Shown piece by piece: positions 54,542 to 63,339 of a stretch of DNA of 64,000 nucleotides. The notes beneath the pieces were generated by a model that saw only the letters and a program-made list of their open reading frames with translations, had not been told where the DNA came from and ran no database searches. The DNA is taken from contig CAYYRC010000002.1 in NCBI GenBank assembly GCA_964474045.1, forward strand, positions 62,001 to 126,000. The letters are read 5' to 3'. The DNA is from JACJWR01 sp964474045 (GTDB taxonomy: Bacteria > Actinomycetota > Actinomycetes > S36-B12 > UBA10799). Within the stretch, counting starts at the first letter, position 1, and every line of letters starts with the position of its first letter. The translations under genes and the position numbers were made by a program.

Positions 54542-54547
54542 ACTATA
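54542..54547 (-). promoter_or_regulatory. Extended -10 TGC-TATAGT of the DUF3145 gene
   Basis: TATAGT preceded by TGC on the minus strand, the closest match to the consensus -10 in the window. It leaves a leader of about 55 nt. Confidence 0.65.
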
Positions 54548-54699
54548 GCAACAGCAGTCACAGGAGCAACACCCTTCCTCGGCGCCGCGGACCGCGAGCG
54601 GAGCGGTCATCGACCAGTACCCACAAGGTAGCCCAGGCTGGCGCTCCGGCGGGGCAACTCCGACTGCGCCGTCGCCGCCCAACACGGCCGGGTCCTCAC

Positions 54700-54705
54700 T
54701 AGGCT
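54700..54705 (+). promoter_or_regulatory. -10 box TAGGCT of glgP
   Basis: TAGGCT lies 59 nt before GTG 54765, with GAGGAGAGG as the ribosome site. Confidence 0.5.
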
Positions 54706-54764
54706 GTGCGCGGCGGTCGCTGCGCCAGGCACCGCCCGAGGTACGCCCGAGGAGAGGCAGCAAC

Positions 54765-57272
54765 GTGACCCAGGCCGCATCAGCCACCGACGAGTTCCCG
54801 CAGCCGCCGAGTTCGGCAGACGACGCGCCCGCCGAGGTGCACGAGATCAACCGATCGCCGGAGTTCCTGGCCGCCGAGTTCGTCCGCAACCTCACCACCA
54901 GCCAGGGCGTCAGCCTCAACCGGGCGACCGACCAGGACCTCTACCAGGCGCTCGGCCTCACCGTCCGCAGCCTGCTCATGCCGGACTGGCTGCGGCGCAT
55001 CGTGGACCAGCGCCGGGGCACCCCCAAGGTGGTCGCCTACCTGTCGGCGGAGTACCTGCTGGGCCCGCAGCTGCTCAACTCGCTGCTGGCCTACGACCTC
55101 GAGGACTCGATGCGGGTCGCGCTGGGCTCCCTCGGGATCGACCTCGACGACCTCATCGCCGCGGAGCCCGAGCCGGGGCTCGGCAACGGCGGTCTGGGCC
55201 GGCTTGCGGCCTGCTACATCGACTCCCTGGCGACGCTGGGCATCCCGGCCGTCGGCTACGGCATCCGGTACGAGTACGGCATCTTCCGCCAGACTTTTGT
55301 CGACGGCCGGCAGATGGAGCTTCCCGACAAGTGGCTGGGAAACGGCAACCCCTGGGAGTTCGCCCACACGCGGATGTCCCAGATCATCGGCTTCGGCGGC
55401 CACACCGAGACGCACATCGACGAGCTCGGCGACCTGCGCACGGTGTGGGTGCCGGAGCGCACGGTGCTTGCCGTCCCCTACAACTACCTGGTCCCCGGCT
55501 ACCGCAACCGGGTCGTCAACACCCTGCGGCTGTGGTCGGCGGAGTCGCCCGACGAGTTCAACCTGGAGATCTTCAACGCCGGCGACTACGAGACCGCTGT
55601 GACCGAACAGGTCCGCGCGTCCAACCTGTCCAAGGTGCTCTACCCAGAGGACTCCACTCCGCAGGGCAAGGAGCTGCGGCTGTCCCAGCAGTTCTTCTTC
55701 AGCGCCGCTTCGCTGCGGGACTTCCTGACCCAGGCGCTGCCCACCGGGACCGACCTGCACGACCTGCCCGAGCGGGTGGTGTTCCAGCTCAACGACACGC
55801 ACCCGGTCATCGCAATACCGGAGCTCATGCGGATCCTGCTGGACGAGCATGCCTTCGGGTGGGACGAGGCGTGGCGGATCACCACCTCGACCTTCGCCTA
55901 CACGTGCCACACCTTGATGCCCGAGGCTCTGGAGGTGTGGCCGGTGGAGCTCGTGGAGCGGCTGCTGCCGCGGCACATGGAGATCATCTATGAGATCAAC
56001 ACCCGCTTCCTGAACGAGGTCGCGGAGCGCTTCCCGGGTGACACGGACATGCTGCGGCGGATGTCGATCATCGCCGAGGAGCCCTGGCGCGGGGTGCGGA
56101 TGGCGCATCTGGCGGTGGTGGGAAGCAGCCACGTCAACGGGGTCGCCGAGCTGCACTCGCAACTGCTGCGCGACAAGGTGCTGCACGACTTCTCGGCCCT
56201 GACCCCGGAGAAGTTCACCAACGTCACCAACGGCATCACGCCGCGCCGCTTCCTGCGGGTCGCCAACCCCGGTCTGTCGCAGCTGATCACCGAGGCCATC
56301 GGCCCCGGCTGGGAGACCGACCTCGATCGGCTCCTCGAGCTCGAGCCGTTCGCCGACGATTCCTCGTTCCGCGCGCGATTCGCCGAGGTCAAGCGCGCCA
56401 ACAAGGCCCGCCTGGCAACGTTGTTGGCCGAGCGGGACGAGCTGCTGATCGACCCCGGAACCATGTACGACGTGATGGTCAAGCGCCTGCACGAGTACAA
56501 GCGACAGGTACTCAAGCTGCTGCACATCATGACGCTGTACCAGCGCATCAAGACCACCCCGGGACTGGAGGTGGTGCCGCGGACCTTCGTCTTCGGCGCC
56601 AAGGCAGCTCCGGGATACGTGATGGCGAAGCAGACTATCGAGCTCATCCTGGCCGTGGCCCGGATGATCGAGGCCGACCCCGCCGTCCGGGGTACACTGA
56701 AGATCGCCTTCCCCGCCAACTACAACGTCGTGCTGAACCAGAGCATCGTGCCGGCCGCGGAACTCAGCGAGCAGATCTCGATGGCGGGCAAGGAGGCCTC
56801 CGGCACCGGGAACATGAAGTTCGCCCTCAACGGCGCGCTGACGATCGGCACGCTGGACGGGGCAAACGTCGAGATCCGCGACCTGGTCGGGCCGGAGAAC
56901 TTCTACCTGTTCGGGCTGACCGAGGCGGAGGTCACCGCGCTGCAGGACAGCGGCTACTCGCCGGCCTTCTTCTACGAGCGTGACCCGGAGCTGCGACGGG
57001 CGGTCGATGCTCTGAGCAGCGGGATCATGCTGGGCAGCGCCGCCGAGGCCGGGCGCGCCGTCATCGGGCGGCTGCTGGAGCAGGACCCCTTCCTCGTTTT
57101 CGCCGACTACCGCCCCTACATCGACGCGCAGGACCGCGTGGGCGTCGACTACCGGGACCAGGACGAATGGAGTCGGAAGGCGATCCTGAACGTGTCCCGA
57201 GTGGGCTTCTTCTCGTCCGACCGTGCGATCCGCGACTACCTGGAGCGGATCTGGCACACCCAGGCGGACTGA
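54765..57272 (+). CDS. glgP: Glycogen/starch phosphorylase
   Basis: Releases glucose 1-phosphate from alpha-1,4-glucan ends. The 835-residue protein is the classical GT35 type: AYLSAEYLLGPQL, EPGLGNGGLGRLAACYIDSL, YGIRYEYGIF, VFQLNDTHPVIAI, VKRLHEYKRQ, and the pyridoxal-phosphate Lys in EASGTGNMKFALNGALTIG. GTG 54765 has GAGGAGAGG upstream. It ends 5 nt before a 17-bp hairpin. Confidence 0.96.
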   Translation: MTQAASATDEFPQPPSSADDAPAEVHEINRSPEFLAAEFVRNLTTSQGVSLNRATDQDLYQALGLTVRSLLMPDWLRRIVDQRRGTPKVVAYLSAEYLLGPQLLNSLLAYDLEDSMRVALGSLGIDLDDLIAAEPEPGLGNGGLGRLAACYIDSLATLGIPAVGYGIRYEYGIFRQTFVDGRQMELPDKWLGNGNPWEFAHTRMSQIIGFGGHTETHIDELGDLRTVWVPERTVLAVPYNYLVPGYRNRVVNTLRLWSAESPDEFNLEIFNAGDYETAVTEQVRASNLSKVLYPEDSTPQGKELRLSQQFFFSAASLRDFLTQALPTGTDLHDLPERVVFQLNDTHPVIAIPELMRILLDEHAFGWDEAWRITTSTFAYTCHTLMPEALEVWPVELVERLLPRHMEIIYEINTRFLNEVAERFPGDTDMLRRMSIIAEEPWRGVRMAHLAVVGSSHVNGVAELHSQLLRDKVLHDFSALTPEKFTNVTNGITPRRFLRVANPGLSQLITEAIGPGWETDLDRLLELEPFADDSSFRARFAEVKRANKARLATLLAERDELLIDPGTMYDVMVKRLHEYKRQVLKLLHIMTLYQRIKTTPGLEVVPRTFVFGAKAAPGYVMAKQTIELILAVARMIEADPAVRGTLKIAFPANYNVVLNQSIVPAAELSEQISMAGKEASGTGNMKFALNGALTIGTLDGANVEIRDLVGPENFYLFGLTEAEVTALQDSGYSPAFFYERDPELRRAVDALSSGIMLGSAAEAGRAVIGRLLEQDPFLVFADYRPYIDAQDRVGVDYRDQDEWSRKAILNVSRVGFFSSDRAIRDYLERIWHTQAD

Positions 57273-57276
57273 CACG

Positions 57277-57316
57277 ATCGAGCCCGGGCCACCAGTGCAG
57301 GTGGCCCGGGCTCGAT
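57277..57316. terminator. 17-bp perfect hairpin between glgP and the Rpf-like gene
   Basis: Arms 57277-57293 and 57300-57316 pair perfectly around a 6-nt loop (AGTGCA). There is no T-run. It sits between convergent genes, so it can act on both transcripts. Confidence 0.7.
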
Positions 57317-57352
57317 GGTCAGGCTGGTGCGGACGCTCGCGCGTGCCGGGGA

Positions 57353-58054
57353 CTACTTGGCGCACTCCCACGGACCCCAGCCAGCAGACTGGTAGTAGTT
57401 GTACGCGACCTGGTCCTGGGCGGCGGCAGAGGCCTGGTCCGGCGTGGCGGCGTAGGCGCCGCCACCGTTGGCGAGCCAGCTCGGAAGGTCGAACTGCCAA
57501 GCGCCGTAGTAGCCGTTGCCGGTGTTGGTGGAGTAGTTGTTGCCCGACTCGCAGGTCTTCACGGCCATGGCGGCCGCGCTGTTGGCCCACGACGAGGCGT
57601 CACCGGAGCCGCCGGCAGAGGAGGACGAGGCAGAGTTCGAGGTGCTCGTGCTCGACCCACCCGTGCTCGCCGGGGCCGGGGTCGATGCCGGGGCCTGGGA
57701 CTGGGCCGCAGGCGCAGCGGGCGCCACGGTCACGGCAGCGGCCTCAGCAGCCTGTGCGCGCTGCAGCGCAGCGACGTAGGTGGTGATCCGCTCCTGCTCG
57801 GCGGCCTGGGCGGCCGCCTCGGCGGCGGCGTTGTCAGCGTCGAGCTTCGCCTGGGTGGCCTTGATCATGGCATCCTGCAGACCCTGCTGGTACGACGCAG
57901 AGGTGCTGGACGCTCCCATGGCAGGCACGACCGTGCCGGCGGTCAGCTGAGCCGAAGCCTCCTGCGCGGTCACGGCAGCGGCGGTGAGGCCGATACCGGC
58001 GACGACGGCGGTGGTGACGGCGGCGGGGACGATGGATCGCTTGGAAATGGTCAT
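57353..58054 (-). CDS. Secreted Rpf-like transglycosylase
   Basis: 233-residue exported protein. A signal peptide (KRSIVPAAVTTAVVAGIGLT ... EASA) is followed by an Ala/Glu/Gln helical region (AAAEAAAQAAEQERITTY), a Pro/Ser/Thr linker, and a C-terminal resuscitation-promoting-factor-like domain (VKTCESGNNYSTNTGNGYYG with the catalytic Glu, GAWQFDLPSW, and a final WGPWECAK whose Cys can pair with the first). It should cleave peptidoglycan. A leader of about 200 nt precedes it. Confidence 0.85.
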   Translation of the reverse strand: MTISKRSIVPAAVTTAVVAGIGLTAAAVTAQEASAQLTAGTVVPAMGASSTSASYQQGLQDAMIKATQAKLDADNAAAEAAAQAAEQERITTYVAALQRAQAAEAAAVTVAPAAPAAQSQAPASTPAPASTGGSSTSTSNSASSSSAGGSGDASSWANSAAAMAVKTCESGNNYSTNTGNGYYGAWQFDLPSWLANGGGAYAATPDQASAAAQDQVAYNYYQSAGWGPWECAK

Positions 58055-58275
58055 GTAGGTTCGCAGACTCCCTGAGTCGACTACCTCCTGGGCCAATCGG
58101 CGCGGCTCGCAGTGGGAGCCCGGCGCCGCGGCGGCGGGCCCGTGGCCTCGCCCCAGTACGCATCCGAACGGGCACCCATCTGGGGATCCGTCGACTGCGA
58201 TTCGGCAGGTCGCCCGCCCGGGCCCCGGCCTTTCGGTCGAGACCGCCGAGCGCTTTCGGCGACACATCGAAGTTA
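58055..58275 (-). promoter_or_regulatory. Long structured leader and promoter of the Rpf-like gene
   Basis: A TAACTT -10 candidate at 58270-58275 (minus strand) gives a leader of about 205 nt. It is GC-rich and can form several hairpins, including CGCCGA/TCGGCG near the 5' end and CCCCAG/CTGGGG in the middle, with unpaired GCCGAATC-type segments. Rpf genes in actinobacteria are often controlled by c-di-AMP (ydaO-type) riboswitches. I cannot confirm that fold by eye. 58276-58398 shows nothing else. Confidence 0.4.
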
Positions 58276-58398
58276 CCGAGAATCGTCGGCGCGCAACCGG
58301 CCAGATGGGTGAGGCCCGACACCCTGCCGCTAAAGGAACAGTAAAGACGATGGCGGGCGTCACATTCGCACTGATAAAGCGCCGCCGTCCGCAGCGGG

Positions 58399-59448
58399 CT
58401 ACAGATACTCCGTGCTGTGCTCCACTCCCGTCGACAGCCGGGTCAGATCGGCCGCGACCATCGCGTCCACGATCTGCTCGAAGGTCTGCGTCGGGCGCCA
58501 GCCGAGCTCGGCCTGCGCCTTGCTGGCGTCGCCGCGGGTCTCGGGCACGTCTGCCGGGCGCAGCAGGGCCGGGTCGCTCTGGATTCGGTCGCGGTAGTCC
58601 GGCACCCCGGCCGCGCTGAAGGCCGCGTGCAGGAAGTCGTCCAGGGAGTGCGAGGTGCCGGTGGCCACGTTGTACGTCTCTGGCCGGTCGTGCTGCAGGA
58701 TCGCGTGCATGGCCCGCACGTAGTCCGCCGACGCCCCCCAGTCGCGCCGGACATCCAGACGCCCGAGGGTCAGCGTCTCCTGCCGGCCCAGGGCGATGGC
58801 GGCCGCACCGGCGCTGATCTTGCGGGTCACGAAGGACTCGGGGCGCAGGGGGCTCTCGTGGTTGAACAGGATGGCAGCGGCCACGAACATCCCGTAGGAC
58901 TCGCGGTAGTTCACCGCCGTGTGGTGGGCGAAGCTCTTCGACACCGCATACGGGCTGCGGGGGTGGTGCGGCGAACCCTCGGTCTGCGGCAGTTCGGTGA
59001 CCAGTCCGAACATCTCCGAACTCGACGCCTGACAGATGCGCGGGTCGTACCCCTCGGTGTCTCGCAGGTGCTTGACCTGCTCCAGGAGCCCGAGCACCGA
59101 CAGCCCGTTGACAGCCGTCACCTGCTCGGGATCCGACCAGGACCGCCCCACCGAGCTCCACGACGCCAGGTTGTAGATCTCGTCGGGGCGCTCCACGTCG
59201 AGCAGCACCCCGATCGCCGCGTGGTTGCGCACGTCGATCTCGTACACCCCGGCCTCGGGCAGGTAGACGGCCAGGGACTCGCGCGCCCGCGCCTTGGAGG
59301 TGACGGTGCCGACGATCCGGTAGCCGAGGGTCGTCAGGTAGCGGCCCAGGTAGATGCCGTCCTGCCCGGCGAGGCCGGTGATGAACGCGGTCTTGCCATT
59401 GCTGCCAGCCACGGTTCCCCTTCGACGGTCGGACGCTGCGTCGGTCAC
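58399..59448 (-). CDS. gmd: GDP-mannose 4,6-dehydratase-like enzyme
   Basis: 349-residue short-chain dehydrogenase fold. It has the NADP loop FITGLAGQDGIYLGRYL, YNLASWSSVGRSWSDP, the Ser/Thr-Glu catalytic region QASSSEMFG, the YAVSK pair (Tyr and Lys) and FNHESPLRPESFVTRKI, all in the GMD arrangement. The loop departs slightly from the usual TGITGQDGSYL. The product would feed deoxyhexose synthesis for a surface glycan. The start is a leaderless GTG. It is the first of the glycan genes seen here. Confidence 0.85.
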   Translation of the reverse strand: MTDAASDRRRGTVAGSNGKTAFITGLAGQDGIYLGRYLTTLGYRIVGTVTSKARARESLAVYLPEAGVYEIDVRNHAAIGVLLDVERPDEIYNLASWSSVGRSWSDPEQVTAVNGLSVLGLLEQVKHLRDTEGYDPRICQASSSEMFGLVTELPQTEGSPHHPRSPYAVSKSFAHHTAVNYRESYGMFVAAAILFNHESPLRPESFVTRKISAGAAAIALGRQETLTLGRLDVRRDWGASADYVRAMHAILQHDRPETYNVATGTSHSLDDFLHAAFSAAGVPDYRDRIQSDPALLRPADVPETRGDASKAQAELGWRPTQTFEQIVDAMVAADLTRLSTGVEHSTEYL

Positions 59449-59454
59449 GCCGAC

Positions 59455-59460
59455 AGGCTA
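59455..59460 (-). promoter_or_regulatory. -10 box TAGCCT of the gmd-like gene
   Basis: TAGCCT on the minus strand, 6-nt spacer, then GTG 59448. Confidence 0.55.
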
Positions 59461-59503
59461 GTTCAGGCCCGGATGGGCCGGTGCAGGCTACGGGGCTACC
59501 GGG

Positions 59504-60688
59504 CTACCCGGTTCGCCGGAGCTTCGCGGAGTTGCGGCGCCAGGTCTCGCGTAAGCCGTGATGGCGCACCGACAGCAGCCCCCGCCGGGCCTGGTCGGCC
59601 AGCCGGGCCGGCAACCGACGGCGACGGGGCGCCGTCGACGGAGCCTGATCGCGGATCAGCCGTGCCATCCGCTCAGCGGAATCCTGCCACCGCAGCCGAT
59701 CCCGGACGAAGGCCCGCGCCGCACGTCCGTGCTCGGCCAGCAGGCCGTCGCGGTCGTCGCTGTACGCCGCCACCTGCAGCGCGACATCGGCCACCGAGCG
59801 GAAGAGCAGCGGCGTGAACTCAGGATGCGCGCCGGTGTCGAACGCCAGCCCGGGGGTGCCCAGGGCCTGCGCCTCCACCAGCGGCAGGTTCATGCCCTCC
59901 CACTTGCTGGGGGTGACGAACACGTCAAGCTCGCGCAGGTAGGCGGCGCGCTCGACGTCGGTGGCGTTCAGGTGGACTGTGAAACCGGCCGCACGCAGCC
60001 GCGCGGCGTCCTCTGGGGTGCCGCGACCCATGACCTCGAAACGCACCTCAGCGTCGTCGCCGAGACCGTCCGCGATGGCCTCGCGCAAAGCCGGCAGCAG
60101 GTCGGTGCCCTTGTAGCGCGCCTCGCCCTCGCCCAGGCGCATGAGCGTGCCGACGCGCAGCGGCTCGCGGTCCACCGCCTCGGCGGGGCGCCGCCGCGCC
60201 GGCTTGGGGCCGAGGTCCGGTATGTGGTCGACTCCCAGCACCACCACGTGCGACTGCGGCCACCCGATGTCGTGACGGATGAACTCGCTGATGACGGCGA
60301 CGGCATCGACGTTCGGGTACACCGCCGAGCGCTTGTGCTCGACGATCGCGCGGCGCTCGGCGGCATCGGCCGCGAACATCTCCGGCGTCGGGTCGCCGTA
60401 CTCATAGGCGATGGTGCGCACCTTGCCGGTGAGCGCGGGCAGGACCTCGAAGTACGGCGAGCCGTTGGCCACCACGACGATGGCGCCCTCCTGCGCGGCG
60501 AGGTCCAGCACCAGCGGCGGATGCGGGTTGACATGGCGGATGGTCAGATCTCCGAAACTGTCGTCGGAGTCCATGCATCCGACCACGGTCTCGATCCCCA
60601 AGGGCGCCATCCCGCGCGCGAGTGAGGCGATGGCCTCGGGCACGCCGTAGCCCATCTTCATCAGCGGGGTGAGCATGAGCACCTTCAT
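59504..60688 (-). CDS. Glycosyltransferase, GT4/GT-B type
   Basis: 394-residue GT-B enzyme. The N-terminal half opens MKVLMLTPLMKMGYGVPEAI (acceptor side). The C-terminal half has VGTLMRLGEGEARYKGTDLL and the donor-binding GMNLPLVEAQALGTPGLAF with the family Glu-x7-Glu-like pair. A short basic C-terminal tail may bind membrane. ATG 60688 overlaps the upstream glycosyltransferase stop in ATGA, so the pair is translationally coupled. Donor sugar unknown; GDP-linked sugar is plausible from the neighbouring gmd. Confidence 0.85.
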   Translation of the reverse strand: MKVLMLTPLMKMGYGVPEAIASLARGMAPLGIETVVGCMDSDDSFGDLTIRHVNPHPPLVLDLAAQEGAIVVVANGSPYFEVLPALTGKVRTIAYEYGDPTPEMFAADAAERRAIVEHKRSAVYPNVDAVAVISEFIRHDIGWPQSHVVVLGVDHIPDLGPKPARRRPAEAVDREPLRVGTLMRLGEGEARYKGTDLLPALREAIADGLGDDAEVRFEVMGRGTPEDAARLRAAGFTVHLNATDVERAAYLRELDVFVTPSKWEGMNLPLVEAQALGTPGLAFDTGAHPEFTPLLFRSVADVALQVAAYSDDRDGLLAEHGRAARAFVRDRLRWQDSAERMARLIRDQAPSTAPRRRRLPARLADQARRGLLSVRHHGLRETWRRNSAKLRRTG

Positions 60689-61623
60689 CGCGCCGCCGCC
60701 AGTCGCTCCGGCACCCACACCAGGTCGGACTCCAGGAAGCCCTGCCAGCGGCGCAGCCAGAGCCGGCGGTCCGACGCGGAGACGTCGCCCCGGGGCCGCG
60801 TCGCGTTCTCCAGGTGCACGATGGGACCGGCGTCGTAGCTGGCCACCCTTCGGCCCAGGCGCCGCACGGCGAGGCACAGGTCGATGTCCTGGCACTCGCT
60901 GGCGTACTCCTCGTCCAGGCCCCCCAGGCTGCGCCAGAGCTCGGCCCGGATCATCAGCGCCGCACCCGTCACGGCGATGGCCGGGGCTTCTGTCCCGACC
61001 GCATGGATCGAGGGCTCCCCGGCACCAGCGTGATACGGCATCAAGTGGTGGTTGCCCCCTTCGATGAACTCGACGCGCCGGTGCTGCACGGAGCCGTCGG
61101 GGAAGTCCAGCGCCAGGCCGATCACCCCCAGCGTGGGATCGTCGAAGCACCGGACCATCCCCAGCAGCGCCTCAGGGCCCGGCAGGATCACGTCGTTGTT
61201 GAGCAGCATGAACAGCTCGTGCTCGGCGGCCGCGGCGAGCACGGCGTTGTTGCACCGCGAGAAGTGGTAGTCGAGGTCGCGCACGACCCGGATGCCGCCG
61301 ACGCCACCCGCGGCCGGCTGCGCCAGATCGGCGTAGGCGGCGAGGACCGCCGGATCGGTCGATCCCGTGTCGCCGATGAGCAGCTCGAAGCCCAGGCCAT
61401 GCTCGGCGAACGCCGCCGCGGCGCCGCTCAGGCGCTCGATGAGCGGGATGATCAGGTCAGGACGGTCCAGCGTGAGCACGGCCACGGAGAGCCCGGGAGC
61501 CACCTCCCCTGCCCGTCGCCGGCCGCCCGCCGGGGCTGCGGCGGATTCGGCGACGACCTGCGCCCGCTCCAGGTTGTCGGTGCCCGCGTAGCGGTCGAGC
61601 AGACGCGCCGGCCGGGATGACAT
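60685..61623 (-). CDS. Glycosyltransferase family 2
   Basis: 312-residue GT-A enzyme. The nucleotide-sugar site is in LSVAVLTLDRPDLIIPLIERL, LLIGDTGSTDP and the metal-binding LLNNDVILPG. Further marks are GAALMIRAELWRSLGGLDEEY and ECQDIDLCLAVRRLG (ED-type acidic motif). Such proteins resemble rhamnosyltransferases of surface polysaccharides. It is leaderless from ATG 61623 and coupled to the next gene. Confidence 0.88.
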   Translation of the reverse strand: MSSRPARLLDRYAGTDNLERAQVVAESAAAPAGGRRRAGEVAPGLSVAVLTLDRPDLIIPLIERLSGAAAAFAEHGLGFELLIGDTGSTDPAVLAAYADLAQPAAGGVGGIRVVRDLDYHFSRCNNAVLAAAAEHELFMLLNNDVILPGPEALLGMVRCFDDPTLGVIGLALDFPDGSVQHRRVEFIEGGNHHLMPYHAGAGEPSIHAVGTEAPAIAVTGAALMIRAELWRSLGGLDEEYASECQDIDLCLAVRRLGRRVASYDAGPIVHLENATRPRGDVSASDRRLWLRRWQGFLESDLVWVPERLAAAR

Positions 61624-61630
61624 GCGGGCA

Positions 61631-61636
61631 ACGCTA
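61631..61636 (-). promoter_or_regulatory. -10 box TAGCGT of the glycosyltransferase pair
   Basis: TAGCGT on the minus strand, 7-nt spacer, then ATG 61623. Confidence 0.6.
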
Positions 61637-61678
61637 TGCGTGCGGCGCGCGGCGGAAGGCACGGCACGCGCAGGTGTC

Positions 61679-61684
61679 TACGCT
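61679..61684 (+). promoter_or_regulatory. -10 box TACGCT ahead of a short leader frame
   Basis: TACGCT, 8-nt spacer, then GTG 61693, the start of a 13-codon frame that precedes the large glycosyltransferase gene. Confidence 0.45.
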
Positions 61685-61692
61685 GGGCGCGC

Positions 61693-61734
61693 GTGAGCGT
61701 GCGAATGCGGGCCGCTCGGGTAAGCAAACGTTGA
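61693..61734 (+). CDS. Possible 13-residue leader peptide
   Basis: A very short frame, VSVRMRAARVSKR then TGA, at the expected transcription start, ending 18 nt before the glycosyltransferase GTG 61753. It is very basic (5 Arg/Lys of 13). If translated it would be an upstream regulatory peptide; chance is also possible. Confidence 0.3.
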   Translation: MSVRMRAARVSKR

Positions 61735-61752
61735 GCGAGTAGGGGTTTTCCG

Positions 61753-63315
61753 GTGGAACGAGCGCTGACACAGGACGTGGGGCTGATCGTGGCCGGGGGG
61801 CTCAGCGACGTGGGCGCCCGGGCCGCCGCCGCAGCCTTCACCCGGCTGGCGGGGGTCCGACACGGCACCGACCCGGCCGCTGCCTCCGATGCGCTTGCCC
61901 AGCCCGACGCGCCCGACTGGTGGCTGCTCGTGGACCGGGCGGCGCAACCCGCGCCGGGCCTCGTCTCGACGCTGCTGGCCGAGTTGGGGCGCCTCCCCGA
62001 CGGCACCGGTGCGTACTCGGACTTCTACCTGGACCTGACCGGCGGCGTGGCTGCAGCGGGCGCCGCGGCTCTCGCGCGCGCCGACGTAGGCGCGTGGTCC
62101 AAGGAGCGCGCTCGGTGGCAGGACTACACGGGGTCGGTGGCGCTCGTGCGCTCCGAGGCGTTGCGAGCGGCAATCGACGAAGGCGTCGACCCGGCGGCCG
62201 CAAGCTCGTCCCTGCGCCACCGGGCGCTCGTCCAGTCCGCGCTGCTGGGGAGCGTGGCGTACGCGCGCGAGCCGCTGTACACGGTCCCCCGGGACGTGAT
62301 CGGGCCCGTCGGCGCGGCCGAGCGGGCTGGGATGCTGACCCTCCAGCGCGCCGGGTTCACCCTGCCCGGCGGACTGCCACCTCGGCAGCTGGCCCAGTGG
62401 CCCGGTGTCAGCATCGTCATCCCGACCCGCGGCGGCCGCGCCCGAGTGGGCGGCAGGACAAGACGGCTGATCGACGTGACAATGCGCTCGTTCATCGACA
62501 CCACCAGGCAGCTGCAGCCGGAGTTCGTGCTGGTGGTCGACGACGATGTGCCCTACGACTACGTCGACCCGTGGCAGGGCGAGCTGGGCGATCGCCTGCG
62601 CATCGTCGCGACCTCGCCGCCCTTCAATTTCTCAGCCAAGGTCAACGCGGGCATCGCCGCGGCCTCCGGCGACGTCGTGGCGATCATGAACGACGACATG
62701 TCGGCCATCACCGACACCTGGCTGGACAACCTGGTGGCAGCGGCCTGCGAGCCCGATGTGGGAGCAGTCGGGGCGATGTTGCTGCTGGAGTCCGGCGATA
62801 TCCAGCATGCCGGCCACCACTACACCGCCACCGGCCCCTACCTGCTGGACGTCGGCCGGCCGCTGGGGCCTGGGCCGCGGGGGCGAAACGCCTGCGACCG
62901 CGACGTCACGGGCGTGACCGCGGCGTGCCTGGTGCAGCGGAAGGAAGTGTGGGACCAGGTTGGCGGACTGGCCGAGGAGTTCCCGGTCAGCTTCAACGAC
63001 GTCGACTACTGCGAACGGATCGCGCTGGCGGGCTACCGAATCGTCCAGTGCAACTCCTCGCGCCTCTTCCACTACGAGTCGCGGACCCGCCGGCGCGGCG
63101 CGACCGAGGACGAGATCGAGCTCTTCGTGCAGCGCCTGGGGCATCGGCTGGCACCCGACCCCATGACCCCCTACGAACCCCCGCCCAAGCCGCACTGGCG
63201 CCAGCAGGCCTCCTACCGTTGGGACAAGCTGCGCTCGACCTGGGCCGCCGGCGGCGCCAGCGGGGTGCTCGCGGCCCTGCGGACACGCGGCGGCGACGAC
63301 GGACCCGCCGGCTGA
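61753..63315 (+). CDS. Large glycosyltransferase family 2 protein
   Basis: 520-residue protein. The first 210 residues are a divergent domain (WWLLVDRAAQPAPGLVSTLL, GAYSDFYLDL) resembling a degenerate GT-A fold. The second, complete GT2 domain begins VSIVIPTRGGRARVGGRTRR, then LVVDDDVPYDYVDPW, AAASGDVVAIMNDDMSAI (metal-binding Asp), ACLVQRKEVWDQVGGLAEEF and NDVDYCERI. This layout occurs in O-antigen and rhamnan chain enzymes. Start GTG 61753 has AGGGG at 7 nt. Confidence 0.85.
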   Translation: MERALTQDVGLIVAGGLSDVGARAAAAAFTRLAGVRHGTDPAAASDALAQPDAPDWWLLVDRAAQPAPGLVSTLLAELGRLPDGTGAYSDFYLDLTGGVAAAGAAALARADVGAWSKERARWQDYTGSVALVRSEALRAAIDEGVDPAAASSSLRHRALVQSALLGSVAYAREPLYTVPRDVIGPVGAAERAGMLTLQRAGFTLPGGLPPRQLAQWPGVSIVIPTRGGRARVGGRTRRLIDVTMRSFIDTTRQLQPEFVLVVDDDVPYDYVDPWQGELGDRLRIVATSPPFNFSAKVNAGIAAASGDVVAIMNDDMSAITDTWLDNLVAAACEPDVGAVGAMLLLESGDIQHAGHHYTATGPYLLDVGRPLGPGPRGRNACDRDVTGVTAACLVQRKEVWDQVGGLAEEFPVSFNDVDYCERIALAGYRIVQCNSSRLFHYESRTRRRGATEDEIELFVQRLGHRLAPDPMTPYEPPPKPHWRQQASYRWDKLRSTWAAGGASGVLAALRTRGGDDGPAG

Positions 63316-63326
63316 GGCCACCGCCC

Positions 63327-63332
63327 TACGAT
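63327..63332 (+). promoter_or_regulatory. -10 box TACGAT of the last glycosyltransferase gene
   Basis: TACGAT, 7-nt spacer, then GTG 63340; leaderless. Confidence 0.55.
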
Positions 63333-63339
63333 GGCTGCC

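Noticed and set aside
54780..57590. 936-codon frame antisense to glgP
   Set aside because: The composition (His/Arg/Gln-rich, no motif) is typical of a reverse-frame shadow; glgP on the plus strand is unmistakable.
58055..58275. Firm call of a c-di-AMP riboswitch
   Set aside because: The gene context and leader length fit, but the full consensus could not be aligned by eye, so it is kept only as a candidate leader.
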